The translations under genes and the position numbers were made by a program. Positions 17,744 to 26,629 of a stretch of 64,000 bases of DNA are shown in pieces. The DNA is from Betaproteobacteria bacterium HGW-Betaproteobacteria-3. Its GTDB lineage: Bacteria > Pseudomonadota > Gammaproteobacteria > Burkholderiales > Burkholderiaceae_C. The first letter of the stretch is position 1; every line of letters starts with the position of its first letter. Below the pieces are notes generated by a model. The model saw only the letters and a program-made list of their open reading frames with translations, did no database searches and was not told where the DNA came from. The stretch covers positions 62,001 through 126,000 of the forward strand of contig PHCI01000001.1 of NCBI GenBank assembly GCA_002842205.1, in the 5' to 3' direction.

Positions 17744-18136
17744 TCAGGCGGGCTCGGAGATCTCGATCAGGTTCAAGTCCGGGTCGCGTACATAGACCGA
17801 GCGGATTTTCTGCGTGGCGCCGGTCCGCAGCACCGGGCCCTCGACGATCGGCCAAGCCGCTGCGTGCAGCCGCTCGATCACCTGGGCCAGCGGCACGCTG
17901 GCGATGAAGCACAAGTCCAGCGCGCCCGGCACCGGCAGGTGCGCCTTGGGCTCGAACTCCTGGCCGCGCACGTGCAGGTTGATCTTCTGGTGGCCGAACC
18001 TGAACGCTTTGCGCGCCACAGGGGGTGTGCCGCCGATGAAACTCTCAAGCTGCATGCCCAGCACGCGGGTGTAGAAGTCCACACACGCCGCCTCGCTGTG
18101 GGTGGTCAGCACCAGATGGTCGAGGTGGTCGATCAT
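17744..18136 (-). CDS. VOC family (glyoxalase-fold) protein
   Basis: 130 residues, one vicinal-oxygen-chelate domain. Metal ligands fit the pattern His in IDHLDHLVL near the N-terminus and Glu in NLIEISE at the C-terminus. Related proteins are annotated as virulence or glyoxalase/bleomycin-resistance family, but the reaction cannot be told from this sequence. GGAGA lies 8 bases upstream of the ATG. It is last in a minus-strand run of six genes (24285 to 17744) with gaps of about 60 bases or overlaps, so probably one operon. Confidence 0.85.
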   Translation of the reverse strand: MIDHLDHLVLTTHSEAACVDFYTRVLGMQLESFIGGTPPVARKAFRFGHQKINLHVRGQEFEPKAHLPVPGALDLCFIASVPLAQVIERLHAAAWPIVEGPVLRTGATQKIRSVYVRDPDLNLIEISEPA

Positions 18137-18197
18137 GCGAAGTGTCTCCGTGGCGTGGCGGTGCGATGAGCTTTGTGGGGCGCCGCGGCGGCGGCCC

Positions 18198-19439
18198 TCA
18201 GGCCACGATGCCCTGCGCGCGCAGGGCGGTGATCTGCTCGGCCGACAGGCCCATGCCCTGCAGCACGGCGTGGGTGTCCTGCCCCACCACGGTGGGGGCG
18301 TTACGCCGGTGCGCGCCCGGTGTGCGCGAGAGCTTGGGCACGATGCCGGGCACCGCGAGTGGCGTGCCGTCGTCCATATGAACCGTGTCGAGCATGCCGC
18401 GTGCGGCGTAATGCGGGTCGGCCGCGATGTCGGCCACGGTGTAGATGCGCCCGGCCGGCACCGAAGCGGCGTCCAGCGCGGCCAGCACTTCGGCCACGGT
18501 GTGTTGCGCCGTCCAGGCACCGATGGCCGCGTCGATCTCGGCCACGCGCGCCACGCGACCGGCGTTGTCGGCCAGCGCCGGGTCGGCGCCCAGGTCGCTG
18601 CGGCCGATGACGGTCATCAGCCGCTTGAAGATGCTGTCGCCATTGCCTGCAATGAGGACGTAGGCCCCCACGCTGGTCGCTTCGCGTGGGGCGCTGTCAT
18701 TTTCATCCCTGCACCGGTAGGCGTTGCTCGGGGCAATGCCGGGCAGGGCGCTGCCGGCCGGGCCGCGCACGGCGCCGAACGCGCTGTATTCGGGCAGCAG
18801 GCTTTCCATGCAGTTGAAGACGGCTTCGTACAGCGCCACGTCGATCACCTGGCCCAGGCCGCTTTTTTGCCGTTCCTGCAGCGCCAGCAGGATGCCGATC
18901 ACGCCGTGCAGCGCCGCCAGCGTGTCGCCAATGCTCACGCCCACGCGCACCGGCACGCGGCCCGGCTCGGCCGTCAGGTGACGCAGGCCGCTCATGGCTT
19001 CGGCCACCACGCCAAAGCCGGGTTTGTCGCGGTAGGGCCCGGTCTGGCCGTAGCCGCTGATGCGCAGCATGATCAGGCGCGGGTTCAGCGCAAGCAGGTC
19101 GTCGGGGCCCAGGCCCCAGCCTTCCATGGCGCCCGGGCGAAAGTTTTCGATCAGCACGTCGGCGTCCCGTGCGAGCTGGCGCACGATGTCCTGCGCCTGC
19201 GGGCTTTTGAGGTCCAGCGCCACCGACTGCTTGTTGCGCGACTGGACCTGCCACCACACCGAGGTGCCGTCTTTCAGCAGCCGCCATTGGCGCAGCGGGT
19301 CGCCGCTGCCCGGGGTTTCGATCTTGACCACGTCGGCACCAAAGTCGGCCAGCGTCTTGGCGGCAAACGGGCCGGCAATCAGCTGGCCGAGTTCCAGCAC
19401 CTTGAGGCCCGTCAGTGGGGCGGTGGTCGAAGGGGGCAT
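18198..19439 (-). CDS. CaiB/BaiF family CoA-transferase
   Basis: 413 residues, class III CoA-transferase. The N-terminal GLKVLELGQLIAGPFAAKTLADFGADVVKIE is diagnostic of the family (residues 9-39), and the NFRPGAMEGWGLG and GQTGPYRDKPGFG stretches follow. These enzymes move CoA between an acyl-CoA and a free carboxylate. In many relatives an Asp follows the Phe of PGF and carries the covalent intermediate, and here that position reads Gly, which should be checked in an alignment since some subgroups differ. It lies in the six-gene operon between the PHA-system gene and the VOC gene. Acid substrate unknown. Confidence 0.9.
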   Translation of the reverse strand: MPPSTTAPLTGLKVLELGQLIAGPFAAKTLADFGADVVKIETPGSGDPLRQWRLLKDGTSVWWQVQSRNKQSVALDLKSPQAQDIVRQLARDADVLIENFRPGAMEGWGLGPDDLLALNPRLIMLRISGYGQTGPYRDKPGFGVVAEAMSGLRHLTAEPGRVPVRVGVSIGDTLAALHGVIGILLALQERQKSGLGQVIDVALYEAVFNCMESLLPEYSAFGAVRGPAGSALPGIAPSNAYRCRDENDSAPREATSVGAYVLIAGNGDSIFKRLMTVIGRSDLGADPALADNAGRVARVAEIDAAIGAWTAQHTVAEVLAALDAASVPAGRIYTVADIAADPHYAARGMLDTVHMDDGTPLAVPGIVPKLSRTPGAHRRNAPTVVGQDTHAVLQGMGLSAEQITALRAQGIVA

Positions 19440-19490
19440 GGCGTGCGGTGGCGCAAAGCTCGCGTGGGTCGTCCGGGCCGGCGCAGCCGC

Positions 19491-19835
19491 TCAGGCCTTG
19501 CCACCGCGCGGATGGGCCGCTTTGGCGGCTTTGGCCACCTTGCTGCGTTTGGCCAGCAGAGTGTCGAGGTTCTTGACGATTTCACCTTCGATCTTGTCCT
19601 TGAACGCGCCCAGCAAAAACCCCAGCCGGGCGTCCAGCTCAAAACCACTGGAGGTGACCTTGAGCGTGCCGTTCACGCCCGAGCGGGTGAAGCTGACGAG
19701 GTCGCTGGTCTTGCCCTCCTCGTAGGTGCATTGCATGTCAAATTTTTCTTCGGCCTGCTCGGCCCATTTGAACGCCACCTTGCGGGCTTCGGTCAGGCCG
19801 AGGGCGTGGTCACGAACGATGTGGATGTCAGGCAC
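19491..19835 (-). CDS. Polyhydroxyalkanoic acid system family protein
   Basis: 114 residues matching the small family found with PHA granule genes (PHA_gran_rgn). It starts MPDIHIVRDHALG, carries FDMQCTYEEG and a VTSSGFELDARLGFLLGAF beta/helix region, and ends in a Lys/Ala-rich basic tail (KVAKAAKAAHPRGGKA). Function is not established: it may associate with granules or with DNA. Its start overlaps the upstream aminopeptidase stop by 8 bases, so it is cotranslated. The window also encodes a phasin, so PHA metabolism in this organism is plausible although the synthase is not here. Confidence 0.85.
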   Translation of the reverse strand: MPDIHIVRDHALGLTEARKVAFKWAEQAEEKFDMQCTYEEGKTSDLVSFTRSGVNGTLKVTSSGFELDARLGFLLGAFKDKIEGEIVKNLDTLLAKRSKVAKAAKAAHPRGGKA

Positions 19836-20925
19836 CGGGAGTCTCCTGGGTGGGTGGGGGCTGGGTCAGCGCGCGATGGCGCTCGTCTTTGGGCAGCTTC
19901 GCCAGTTGGCGAACCGCATCATAAAACCGCGGCCAGTCGCGGGCCTCGCGCTCGAACAGGGCTTCAAAGCCGGGCACGAATTCGTCGTACGCCGCCTGGG
20001 CGCCGAACGACGCATTGTTGGCCCGCGCCACCCAGAGGTCGTATCCGGCAAACCCGCCCCAGTCGGCCTTGAGCGCTTCGTAGCGTTCCCGAAAACGCTT
20101 CATTGCTTCTGTTTTCATTGCTAACTGTTGTTGTTTGGCGGGGGGTGAGGCCGGATTTTCCTTGTAAATTGCGGCCAACTCACGGCGCGTGGCCAGCGCC
20201 AGGGCGCGAAACGCCCGGCGCCGGCCGTCGAACGCGGCGTATTCGGCGCGGGCCGCATCCGAGCCCCGTAGCGCGAGCCAGCGCGTGCCGCCCAGACGCT
20301 CCACGGCCGTGGCAAAGGATTCGTTGAACGCGGTGTCGTCCTTGGCGTACACCACCTGGTGCGACAGCTCGTGAAAGATCAGCCGGGCGAGCTCGCCTTC
20401 GGGGTAGCGGATGAAGGTGTTGAGCAACGGGTCGCCGCCGGCCCAGTTCATCCAGCCCAGGGTGGAGTAGGCGGGCACGCCGTACACGCTCGCCTCCAGG
20501 CCTTGCGCGCGCAGGGCGTCGGCCTCGGCCTGGGCGTCGGCTTCGGCGAAATAGCCCCGGTAACCCACGCAACCGGCCACCGGGAAGCACCAGGTCTTGA
20601 GCGTGAGCGACAGCTCGGGCGCGGCCACCACGTTCCACACCACGGCGCTGCGGTGCAGGTCGGCATAGCGGCGGTAGCTGGCGTTGTCGGGCAGGTGCAG
20701 CTCGGTCACGGCAAAGGCACGGATGCGTTCGGCCAGCTGCAGTCGCTCTTTCAGTGCGGGCGGGGCGGTGTCGTCGGCCAGCCAGTCGGGGATGGGCCGG
20801 GCCGCGGCCATCATCTGCAGGTGGCCCGTGACCGACTGCCAGTAGTAGGCTGAAGTGGAGCACCCCTGCAGCGCCAGCGCGGTGAGCAGCGCCAGCAGTG
20901 CGCGCACGGCAGCGGGCCAGTTCAC
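19828..20925 (-). CDS. Putative lipoprotein aminopeptidase (HELSH zinc peptidase)
   Basis: About 365 residues of the putative aminopeptidase family (DUF2265). The N-terminus VNWPAAVRALLALL-TALALQGCS is a lipoprotein signal with the acylated Cys in QGCS, so the product is anchored in the envelope. The zinc-binding HELSH motif is in ARLIFHELSHQVVYAKDDTAFNESFAT. I start at GTG 20925, which has GAAGG upstream and gives a clean signal peptide. ATG 20991 overlaps the upstream oxidoreductase stop by 4 bases and is the alternative. A much longer open frame upstream is only a shadow of the oxidoreductase gene. Confidence 0.85.
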   Translation of the reverse strand: MNWPAAVRALLALLTALALQGCSTSAYYWQSVTGHLQMMAAARPIPDWLADDTAPPALKERLQLAERIRAFAVTELHLPDNASYRRYADLHRSAVVWNVVAAPELSLTLKTWCFPVAGCVGYRGYFAEADAQAEADALRAQGLEASVYGVPAYSTLGWMNWAGGDPLLNTFIRYPEGELARLIFHELSHQVVYAKDDTAFNESFATAVERLGGTRWLALRGSDAARAEYAAFDGRRRAFRALALATRRELAAIYKENPASPPAKQQQLAMKTEAMKRFRERYEALKADWGGFAGYDLWVARANNASFGAQAAYDEFVPGFEALFEREARDWPRFYDAVRQLAKLPKDERHRALTQPPPTQETPGA

Positions 20926-20987
20926 CGGAGCACCTTCGCCCTGCGGGCTGCGGTGCGAGCTTGCTTGGGAGCGGCCCAGCGCGGCGC

Positions 20988-23090
20988 TCATGCCGACGGC
21001 GCCACCTGCACGCGGCAGTCGTAGAACACCGGGCCGCGGCCCAGGTCGGTGAGCTGCTGGCTGGTCAGCTGGTTGACGTTGGTGCCGTCCAGCCCGAGCT
21101 TGCGCCACCAGATGCCCAGGCCGTTGACCACGCCGGGACGGGCACGGGGCGACACTTCGGCCTTGCAGCGGTATTCGCCGCGCGGGTTGAACACCCGCAC
21201 CACCATGCCGCTGGTGATGCCGCGCGCGGCCGCGTCGTCGGCGTGGATTTCGAGCACCGGTTCGCCCTCGATGTCGCGCAGGCTTTTCACATTGACGAAG
21301 GTCGAGTTGAGGAAGTTGCGCGCGGGCGGTGAAATCATGGCCAGCGGGTAGGTGGCAGACGAACCGGCCGGTTCGTAATTGGGCACGTGGTCGGGCAGGC
21401 CGTCCAGCCCGGCGTCGGCCAGGCGCTGGCTGAAAAACTCGCATTTCCCGCTGGGCGTGGGGAAGCCGCCCTGCGCAAACGGCGCGTCCGGCAGGTCCAG
21501 CGTGGCAAAGCCCTGGCGCAGCAGCAGGTCGTAATCGACCCGGTCGCCGAAGGCGGCGCGGCACAGGGCGTCGTCGTCGTCGGCAAAGCAGGGCTCGGCA
21601 AAGCCCATGCGCCGGGCCAGGTCGCGGAAGATCTGCGTGTTGGGCCGCGCCTGCCCCACGGGGGCGATGGCCGGGCGGTTCAGCAGCACGTCGGTGTGGC
21701 CGTAGCTCAGGTGGATGTCCTGGTGCTCCAGCTGGGTGGTGGCGGGCAGGATGTAGTCGGCGTGGTCGGCGGTGTCGGTCTGAAAATGTTCGAGCACCAC
21801 CGTGAACAAATCCTCGCGCGAGAACCCCCGCACCACCTTGCCCGAATCGGGGGCCACGGCCACGGGGTTGCTGTTGTACACCACCAGCGCCTCGACCTTC
21901 GGCCCCCAGCCCGGCGCGCCGGGGGGCGAGCCCTCGCGCAGCAGGTCGTCGCCGATCTGCACCATGTTGAGCGTGCGCGGGCGCCGCCCGGGCAGGCCGG
22001 TGGCCAGCAGGTCAGGGCGCTGGAGTGCCGCCTTGTCCATCGGAAACTGCCCCGAACTGGACAGCAGCAGCCCCCCCGCCCGGTGCCGCCACGCGCCCGT
22101 GAGCGCGGGCAGGCAGGCAATGGCGCGCGCCGCATTGCCGCCGCCGCGCACGCGCTGCATGCCGTAGTTGAGGCGGATGGCCGCAGGCTGCGTGGTGCCC
22201 CAGGCGCGCGCCAGTTCGTGGATCTGTTGTGCCGGCACGCCGCAAATGTCGGCCGCGCGGGCCACCGGCCACTGCAGGGCACGCTCGCGCAGGGCCTCCC
22301 AGCCCACGGTGTGGCGGGCGATGTAGTCGTGGTCGAGCCAGTCGTGGGTGATCAGTTCGTGCATCACGGCCAGCGCCAGTGCGGCGTCGGTGCCGGGGCG
22401 CAGCGCGATGTGCTCGTGGCACTTTTCGGCGGTTTCGCTGCGGCGCGGGTCGATGCAGACAAGCCGCGCCCCGTTGCGCTTGGCCGCCTGCGCGTGGCGC
22501 CAGAAATGCAGGTTGCTGGCGATCGAATTGCTGCCCCAGATGACGATGAGCTGCGACTCGGCAAAAAACTGCACCTTCATGCCCACCTTGCCGCCCAGGG
22601 TCTGGGTCAGCCCTTCGCCGCCGGCCGTGGCGCAGATGGTGCGGTCCAGCCAGGAGGCGCCCAGGCGGTTGAAAAACCGCGCCGCCATGCTTTCGCTTTG
22701 CACCAGGCCCATGGTGCCGGCGTAGCTGTAGGGCAGGATGGCCTGCGGATCGCGCTGCGCAATCGCCCGCAGCCGCGCGGCAATGTCGTCCAGCGCGGCG
22801 TCCCAGCTCACCGGCTCGAACCGGCCGCTGCCCTTGGGGCCACTGCGTTTGAGCGGCTGCAGGATGCGCTCCGGATGGTAGGTGCGTTCGGTGTAACGCG
22901 AAACCTTGGTGCACAGCACGCCGTCGGTGTGCGGATGATCGGGGTTGCCCTGCACCTTGAGCGCCACGCCGTCCTGCACCGTGGTGACGAAGGCGCAGGT
23001 GTCGGGGCAGTCGTGCGGGCAGGCGCCCAGAACGTGTTGCGTCGGGCGGGAGTCCACGGCGGTGTCGGCAGTGGTGTCGGTGGCGGGCAT
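20988..23090 (-). CDS. Molybdopterin-dependent oxidoreductase with N-terminal 4Fe-4S site
   Basis: 700 residues, bis-MGD oxidoreductase family (formate dehydrogenase/DMSO reductase superfamily). The N-terminal Cys24, Cys28, Cys32 and Cys60 (CPHDCPDTC...C) form a 4Fe-4S site. The molybdopterin domains follow (IWGSNSIASNLHFW, RRSETAEKCHEH, then the C-terminal cap domain with FNPRGEYRCKAEVS). There is no Tat signal, so it is cytoplasmic. No electron-transfer subunit gene is adjacent, unlike classical formate dehydrogenases. The substrate is therefore open. It is second in the six-gene operon, 10 bases after the ArgE-like gene and overlapping the aminopeptidase. Confidence 0.9.
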   Translation of the reverse strand: MPATDTTADTAVDSRPTQHVLGACPHDCPDTCAFVTTVQDGVALKVQGNPDHPHTDGVLCTKVSRYTERTYHPERILQPLKRSGPKGSGRFEPVSWDAALDDIAARLRAIAQRDPQAILPYSYAGTMGLVQSESMAARFFNRLGASWLDRTICATAGGEGLTQTLGGKVGMKVQFFAESQLIVIWGSNSIASNLHFWRHAQAAKRNGARLVCIDPRRSETAEKCHEHIALRPGTDAALALAVMHELITHDWLDHDYIARHTVGWEALRERALQWPVARAADICGVPAQQIHELARAWGTTQPAAIRLNYGMQRVRGGGNAARAIACLPALTGAWRHRAGGLLLSSSGQFPMDKAALQRPDLLATGLPGRRPRTLNMVQIGDDLLREGSPPGAPGWGPKVEALVVYNSNPVAVAPDSGKVVRGFSREDLFTVVLEHFQTDTADHADYILPATTQLEHQDIHLSYGHTDVLLNRPAIAPVGQARPNTQIFRDLARRMGFAEPCFADDDDALCRAAFGDRVDYDLLLRQGFATLDLPDAPFAQGGFPTPSGKCEFFSQRLADAGLDGLPDHVPNYEPAGSSATYPLAMISPPARNFLNSTFVNVKSLRDIEGEPVLEIHADDAAARGITSGMVVRVFNPRGEYRCKAEVSPRARPGVVNGLGIWWRKLGLDGTNVNQLTSQQLTDLGRGPVFYDCRVQVAPSA

Positions 23091-23100
23091 GGGGGAAATC

Positions 23101-24285
23101 CTAGTGGAACTCGCGCGTGGCGGCCAACTGCTTCATGAACGTCTCGCAGCGTTCCAGCTGCGCCAGGCTCACGTATTCGTCGGGTTGATGCGCCTGCAAG
23201 ATGCTGCCCGGCCCGCACACCACGGTGGGGATGCCGGCGTTCTTGAACAGCCCGGCCTCGGTGCCAAACGCCACCAGCGTGGTGCCGGGCTCGCCCGACA
23301 GGCGCTGGGCCAGCCGGGTGATGGCGTCGTCGCGCGACCCCAGGAAGCTCGGGATTTCGCAAATGGTCTCGAAGCGGAAACCGGCTTCAGGGGCGACCTG
23401 TTTCATGGCCGGCTCCAGCCCGCGCGCATGGGCCACCACCTGCGCCTGCAGGCGGGCCGCGTCGGCCGTGGGCAGGTCGCGAAACTCGTAGCGGAACTCG
23501 GCGTCGCGCGGCACCACGTTGTCGGCGATGCCGCCGTGGAACTGCCCCACGCTGATGGTCGAAAACGGCACGTCAAACCCCGCGTAGCGTGGCTCGGTGC
23601 GCTCCAGGTCTTCGGCCATGTCGCGCAGGCGGCCCACCACGCGCGCGGCCATCTCGATGGCGTTGACCGACTGCGGCGTCAACGACGAGTGCGCCTCCTT
23701 GCCGCGCACGCAGCATTTGTAGCGGTACACGCCCTTGTGGGCAATGGCGGGCACCATCGACGTGGGTTCGCCCACCAGACAGGCCAGCGGGCGCACCCCG
23801 GCGTCGCGCATGTCGGCGATGAGTTCCTTCACGCCAAAGCAGCCCACTTCTTCGTCGTAGCTCAGGGCCAGGTGGATCGCAAAGGGCGCCGGGCTGTCCA
23901 CAAAGTGCTGCGCGTGGGCCAGCGCGATGGCGATGAAGCCCTTCATGTCGGCGCTGCCGCGGCCGTAAAGACGCGGCTCCCGGTCGCCCCCTGCGAGTCG
24001 GCCATCCTGCACCGTGGCGCCCAGCGGGTCGACCGTCCAGTCCTGTCCGTCCCAGGGCACGGTGTCGGTGTGGCCCGACAGGATGATGCCCGCGGGCTTG
24101 CCTTCGCCCAGCGTGGCAAACAGGTTGGCCTTGGACCGGTCGGCGTTGTACGTCAGGCGGCTGCGCACGCCCAGCCCGGCCAGGGCGTCGCGCACAAAGT
24201 GGATGAGTTCGAGGTTGGAGTTCGCACTGACCGTGTTGATGCGCACCAGCGTCTGGGCCAATTCAAGGGCGGAAGGGGAAAGCAT
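23101..24285 (-). CDS. argE: Acetylornithine deacetylase-type M20 peptidase (ArgE)
   Basis: 394 residues, M20A family. Visible metal and catalytic stretches: SGHTDTVPW (His, Asp), YGRGSADMKGF (Asp), SYDEEVGCFG (catalytic Glu pair) and CGPGSILQAHQPDEYV (C-terminal His). The family removes the acetyl group from N-acetylornithine in arginine synthesis, but close relatives act on other N-acyl amino acids. The frame starts earlier, but MLSPSALELAQ at 24285 gives a normal N-terminus. It is first in the minus-strand operon and divergent from another M20 enzyme with 62 bases between. Confidence 0.87.
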   Translation of the reverse strand: MLSPSALELAQTLVRINTVSANSNLELIHFVRDALAGLGVRSRLTYNADRSKANLFATLGEGKPAGIILSGHTDTVPWDGQDWTVDPLGATVQDGRLAGGDREPRLYGRGSADMKGFIAIALAHAQHFVDSPAPFAIHLALSYDEEVGCFGVKELIADMRDAGVRPLACLVGEPTSMVPAIAHKGVYRYKCCVRGKEAHSSLTPQSVNAIEMAARVVGRLRDMAEDLERTEPRYAGFDVPFSTISVGQFHGGIADNVVPRDAEFRYEFRDLPTADAARLQAQVVAHARGLEPAMKQVAPEAGFRFETICEIPSFLGSRDDAITRLAQRLSGEPGTTLVAFGTEAGLFKNAGIPTVVCGPGSILQAHQPDEYVSLAQLERCETFMKQLAATREFH

Positions 24286-24347
24286 GTGTGCATTTTCACG
24301 TAAAACCCTCCTTGGCACCTGGCCCCGGGCATGGCTAGACTGCGGGA

Positions 24348-25544
24348 ATGAAAATCATTGATTCCATCGTGACCGAAGCGGCCGGTATTGCCGCCATCCG
24401 GCGTGACATTCACGCCCACCCCGAACTGTGTTTTGAGGAGGTCCGCACCGCTGGCGTGGTGGCCCGGCAACTCGAAGCCTGGGGCATTCCGGTGCACCGC
24501 GGCCTGGGCACCACGGGGCTGGTGGGCATTGTCAAAAATGGCACGTCCAGCCGGGCGGTCGGGCTGCGCGCCGACATGGACGCCCTGCCCATGCAGGAAT
24601 TCAACACCTTTGACCACGCGAGCCGGCACAAAGGCAAGATGCACGCCTGTGGCCACGATGGCCACACGGCCATGTTGCTTGCTGCGGCGCAACATTTTGC
24701 AAAGCACCGCAACTTTGACGGCACGGTGTACCTGATCTTCCAGCCCGCGGAAGAAGGCGGTGGCGGTGCCCGCGAGATGATCGCCGACGGCCTGTTCGAC
24801 AAATTTCCCATGGAGGCCGTGTTCGGCATGCACAACTGGCCGGGCCATCAGGTGGGCCGGTTTGCGGTCAGCCCGGGACCGGTGATGGCGTCCAGCAACG
24901 AATTCAAGATCACCATCCGTGGCAAGGGCAGCCATGCTGCGCTGCCGCACGACGGCATCGACCCGGTGCCCGTCGCCTGCGAGATGGTGCAGGCCTTCCA
25001 GACCATCATCAGCCGCAACAAGAAGCCGATCGACGCCGGCGTGATCTCGGTCACCATGATCCACGCCGGTGAAGCCAGCAACGTGGTGCCCGACCGCTGC
25101 GAACTGCAGGGCACGGTGCGCACCTTCACGCTGGAGGTGCTCGATCTGATCGAGCGCCGCATGAAGCAGGTGGCCGAACACGTGTGCGCGGCACACGAAG
25201 CCACGTGCGAGTTCGAGTTCGTGCGCAACTACCCGCCCACGGTCAACTCAGTGGCCGAAGCCGAGTTTGCCCGCAAGGTCATGGAAGACATCGTGGGGGC
25301 CGACAACGTGCTCGTGCAGGAGCCCACCATGGGCGCCGAAGACTTCGCCTACATGCTGCAGGCCAAGCCCGGTGCGTACTGCTTTATTTCCAACGGCGAT
25401 GGCGCGCACCGCCAGATGGGTCATGGCGAGGGCCCGTGCATGCTGCACAACCCGAGCTACGACTTCAACGACGACCTGATCCCGCTGGGCGCCACCTACT
25501 GGGTGCGCCTGGCCGAGCAGTGGCTGGCACGAGCCCCCGCATGA
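24348..25544 (+). CDS. M20 family amidohydrolase (hippurate hydrolase-like)
   Basis: 398 residues, M20D family. Metal sites are seen in MHACGHDGHTAMLL, QPAEEGGGGAREM, MHNWPG and the C-terminal YGHGEGPCMLHNPSYDFND-like region. Members cleave N-acyl amino acids such as hippurate or indole-acetyl conjugates. No signal peptide is present. It overlaps the next gene by 4 bases (ATGA), so the two are cotranslated. That links it to a carboxypeptidase-like partner in peptide or amide turnover. Confidence 0.93.
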   Translation: MKIIDSIVTEAAGIAAIRRDIHAHPELCFEEVRTAGVVARQLEAWGIPVHRGLGTTGLVGIVKNGTSSRAVGLRADMDALPMQEFNTFDHASRHKGKMHACGHDGHTAMLLAAAQHFAKHRNFDGTVYLIFQPAEEGGGGAREMIADGLFDKFPMEAVFGMHNWPGHQVGRFAVSPGPVMASSNEFKITIRGKGSHAALPHDGIDPVPVACEMVQAFQTIISRNKKPIDAGVISVTMIHAGEASNVVPDRCELQGTVRTFTLEVLDLIERRMKQVAEHVCAAHEATCEFEFVRNYPPTVNSVAEAEFARKVMEDIVGADNVLVQEPTMGAEDFAYMLQAKPGAYCFISNGDGAHRQMGHGEGPCMLHNPSYDFNDDLIPLGATYWVRLAEQWLARAPA

Positions 25545-26626
25545 TCGGGATTGAAACCGCGTTTGCGCGCAGTTATGCGCAGGCGCGGGTCAAGTTTCTG
25601 GAAGCCGCCGCGTCGGCCGGGCTGGCCATCGAATCCCACCCGCACCCCCTGCCGGGCCGCGATGGCGAGGTGCTGGCCATGGACGTGGCACTGGACGGCC
25701 CCGCCGATGCCACGCAACTGCTCATCGTGAGCAGCGCCTGCCATGGGGTGGAGGGGTTTTGTGGCAGTGGTGTGCAGGTGTATGCGCTGCACGACGCCGA
25801 GTGGCGCGCGCACCTGCGCGACCGCGGCGTGGCCGTGCTGTACATCCACGCGCTCAACCCCTACGGGTTTTCGCACCTGCGGCGAGCCACCCATGAAAAC
25901 GTCGATCTGAACCGCAATTTCCATGACTACACGCGGCCGCTGCCCGTCAACGAAGGCTACCGCGCGCTGAACCCCTTGCTGCTGCCCCCGGAGTGGCCTC
26001 CCGGCGAAGGCAACGTGAAGGCCTTCTCGCAGTACGTGGCGACTTACGGCTGGGCCGCGCTTCAAGCCGTCATTTCCGGCGGACAGCACGAGTTTCCCGA
26101 CGGTATTTTTTACGGCGGCGTGGCCCCCACCTGGAGCAACATCACACTGCGCGGCGTGTTGCGTCGCCACGGCGCGAAGGCCCGGCGGCTGGGCTGGATC
26201 GATCTTCACACGGGCCTGGGGCCCAATGGCGTGGGCGAGCGCATTTTTGCCTGCGCCGACGACCCGGCTGCGCTGCAGCGTGCACGGGCCTGGTGGGGGG
26301 AGGGCGTGACCTCGTTCTACGACGGTTCGTCCAGTTCGGCGTTGCTGACCGGCCTGATGTGGACAGCCGTTTACGACGAATGCCCGCAGGCGCAGTACAC
26401 CGGCATTGCCATGGAATACGGCACGATGCCGCTGATGGACGTGTTGCAGGCCTTGCGCGCCGAACACTGGCTGCACCTTCACCCCGAAGCGCCGCAGGCC
26501 CAGGCGAAAGCCATCAAGGCCGACCTGCTTTCGGCCTATTACACCGACACGCCGCTCTGGCAGGGGCAAATTGTCAGCCAGGCCCGCCAGGCGATGTTCC
26601 AGGCGGCCGATGGCCTGGCCGCCTGA
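25541..26626 (+). CDS. M14/DUF2817 family metallopeptidase-like protein
   Basis: 361 residues of the DUF2817 family, a relative of zinc carboxypeptidases (M14). Likely metal ligands are His and Glu of SACHGVEGF and the later His of IDLHTGLGP. The NPYGFSHLRRATHENVDLNRNF stretch is the family's most conserved part. The start ATG overlaps the M20 gene stop by 4 bases. The true substrate is unknown, and peptidase or amidase activity is inferred from fold. It ends 3 bases from the convergent TPR gene, with no terminator between them. Confidence 0.88.
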   Translation: MIGIETAFARSYAQARVKFLEAAASAGLAIESHPHPLPGRDGEVLAMDVALDGPADATQLLIVSSACHGVEGFCGSGVQVYALHDAEWRAHLRDRGVAVLYIHALNPYGFSHLRRATHENVDLNRNFHDYTRPLPVNEGYRALNPLLLPPEWPPGEGNVKAFSQYVATYGWAALQAVISGGQHEFPDGIFYGGVAPTWSNITLRGVLRRHGAKARRLGWIDLHTGLGPNGVGERIFACADDPAALQRARAWWGEGVTSFYDGSSSSALLTGLMWTAVYDECPQAQYTGIAMEYGTMPLMDVLQALRAEHWLHLHPEAPQAQAKAIKADLLSAYYTDTPLWQGQIVSQARQAMFQAADGLAA

Positions 26627-26629
26627 GCG

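Noticed and set aside
18102-20072. 656-codon plus-strand open frame
   Set aside because: Antisense to VOC, CaiB and PHA-system genes with clear motifs. The translated sequence has shadow-like composition and no domain.
20926-21564. Upstream extension of the lipoprotein aminopeptidase frame
   Set aside because: It overlaps the oxidoreductase gene in another frame and has no peptidase similarity. The lipoprotein signal begins at 20925.
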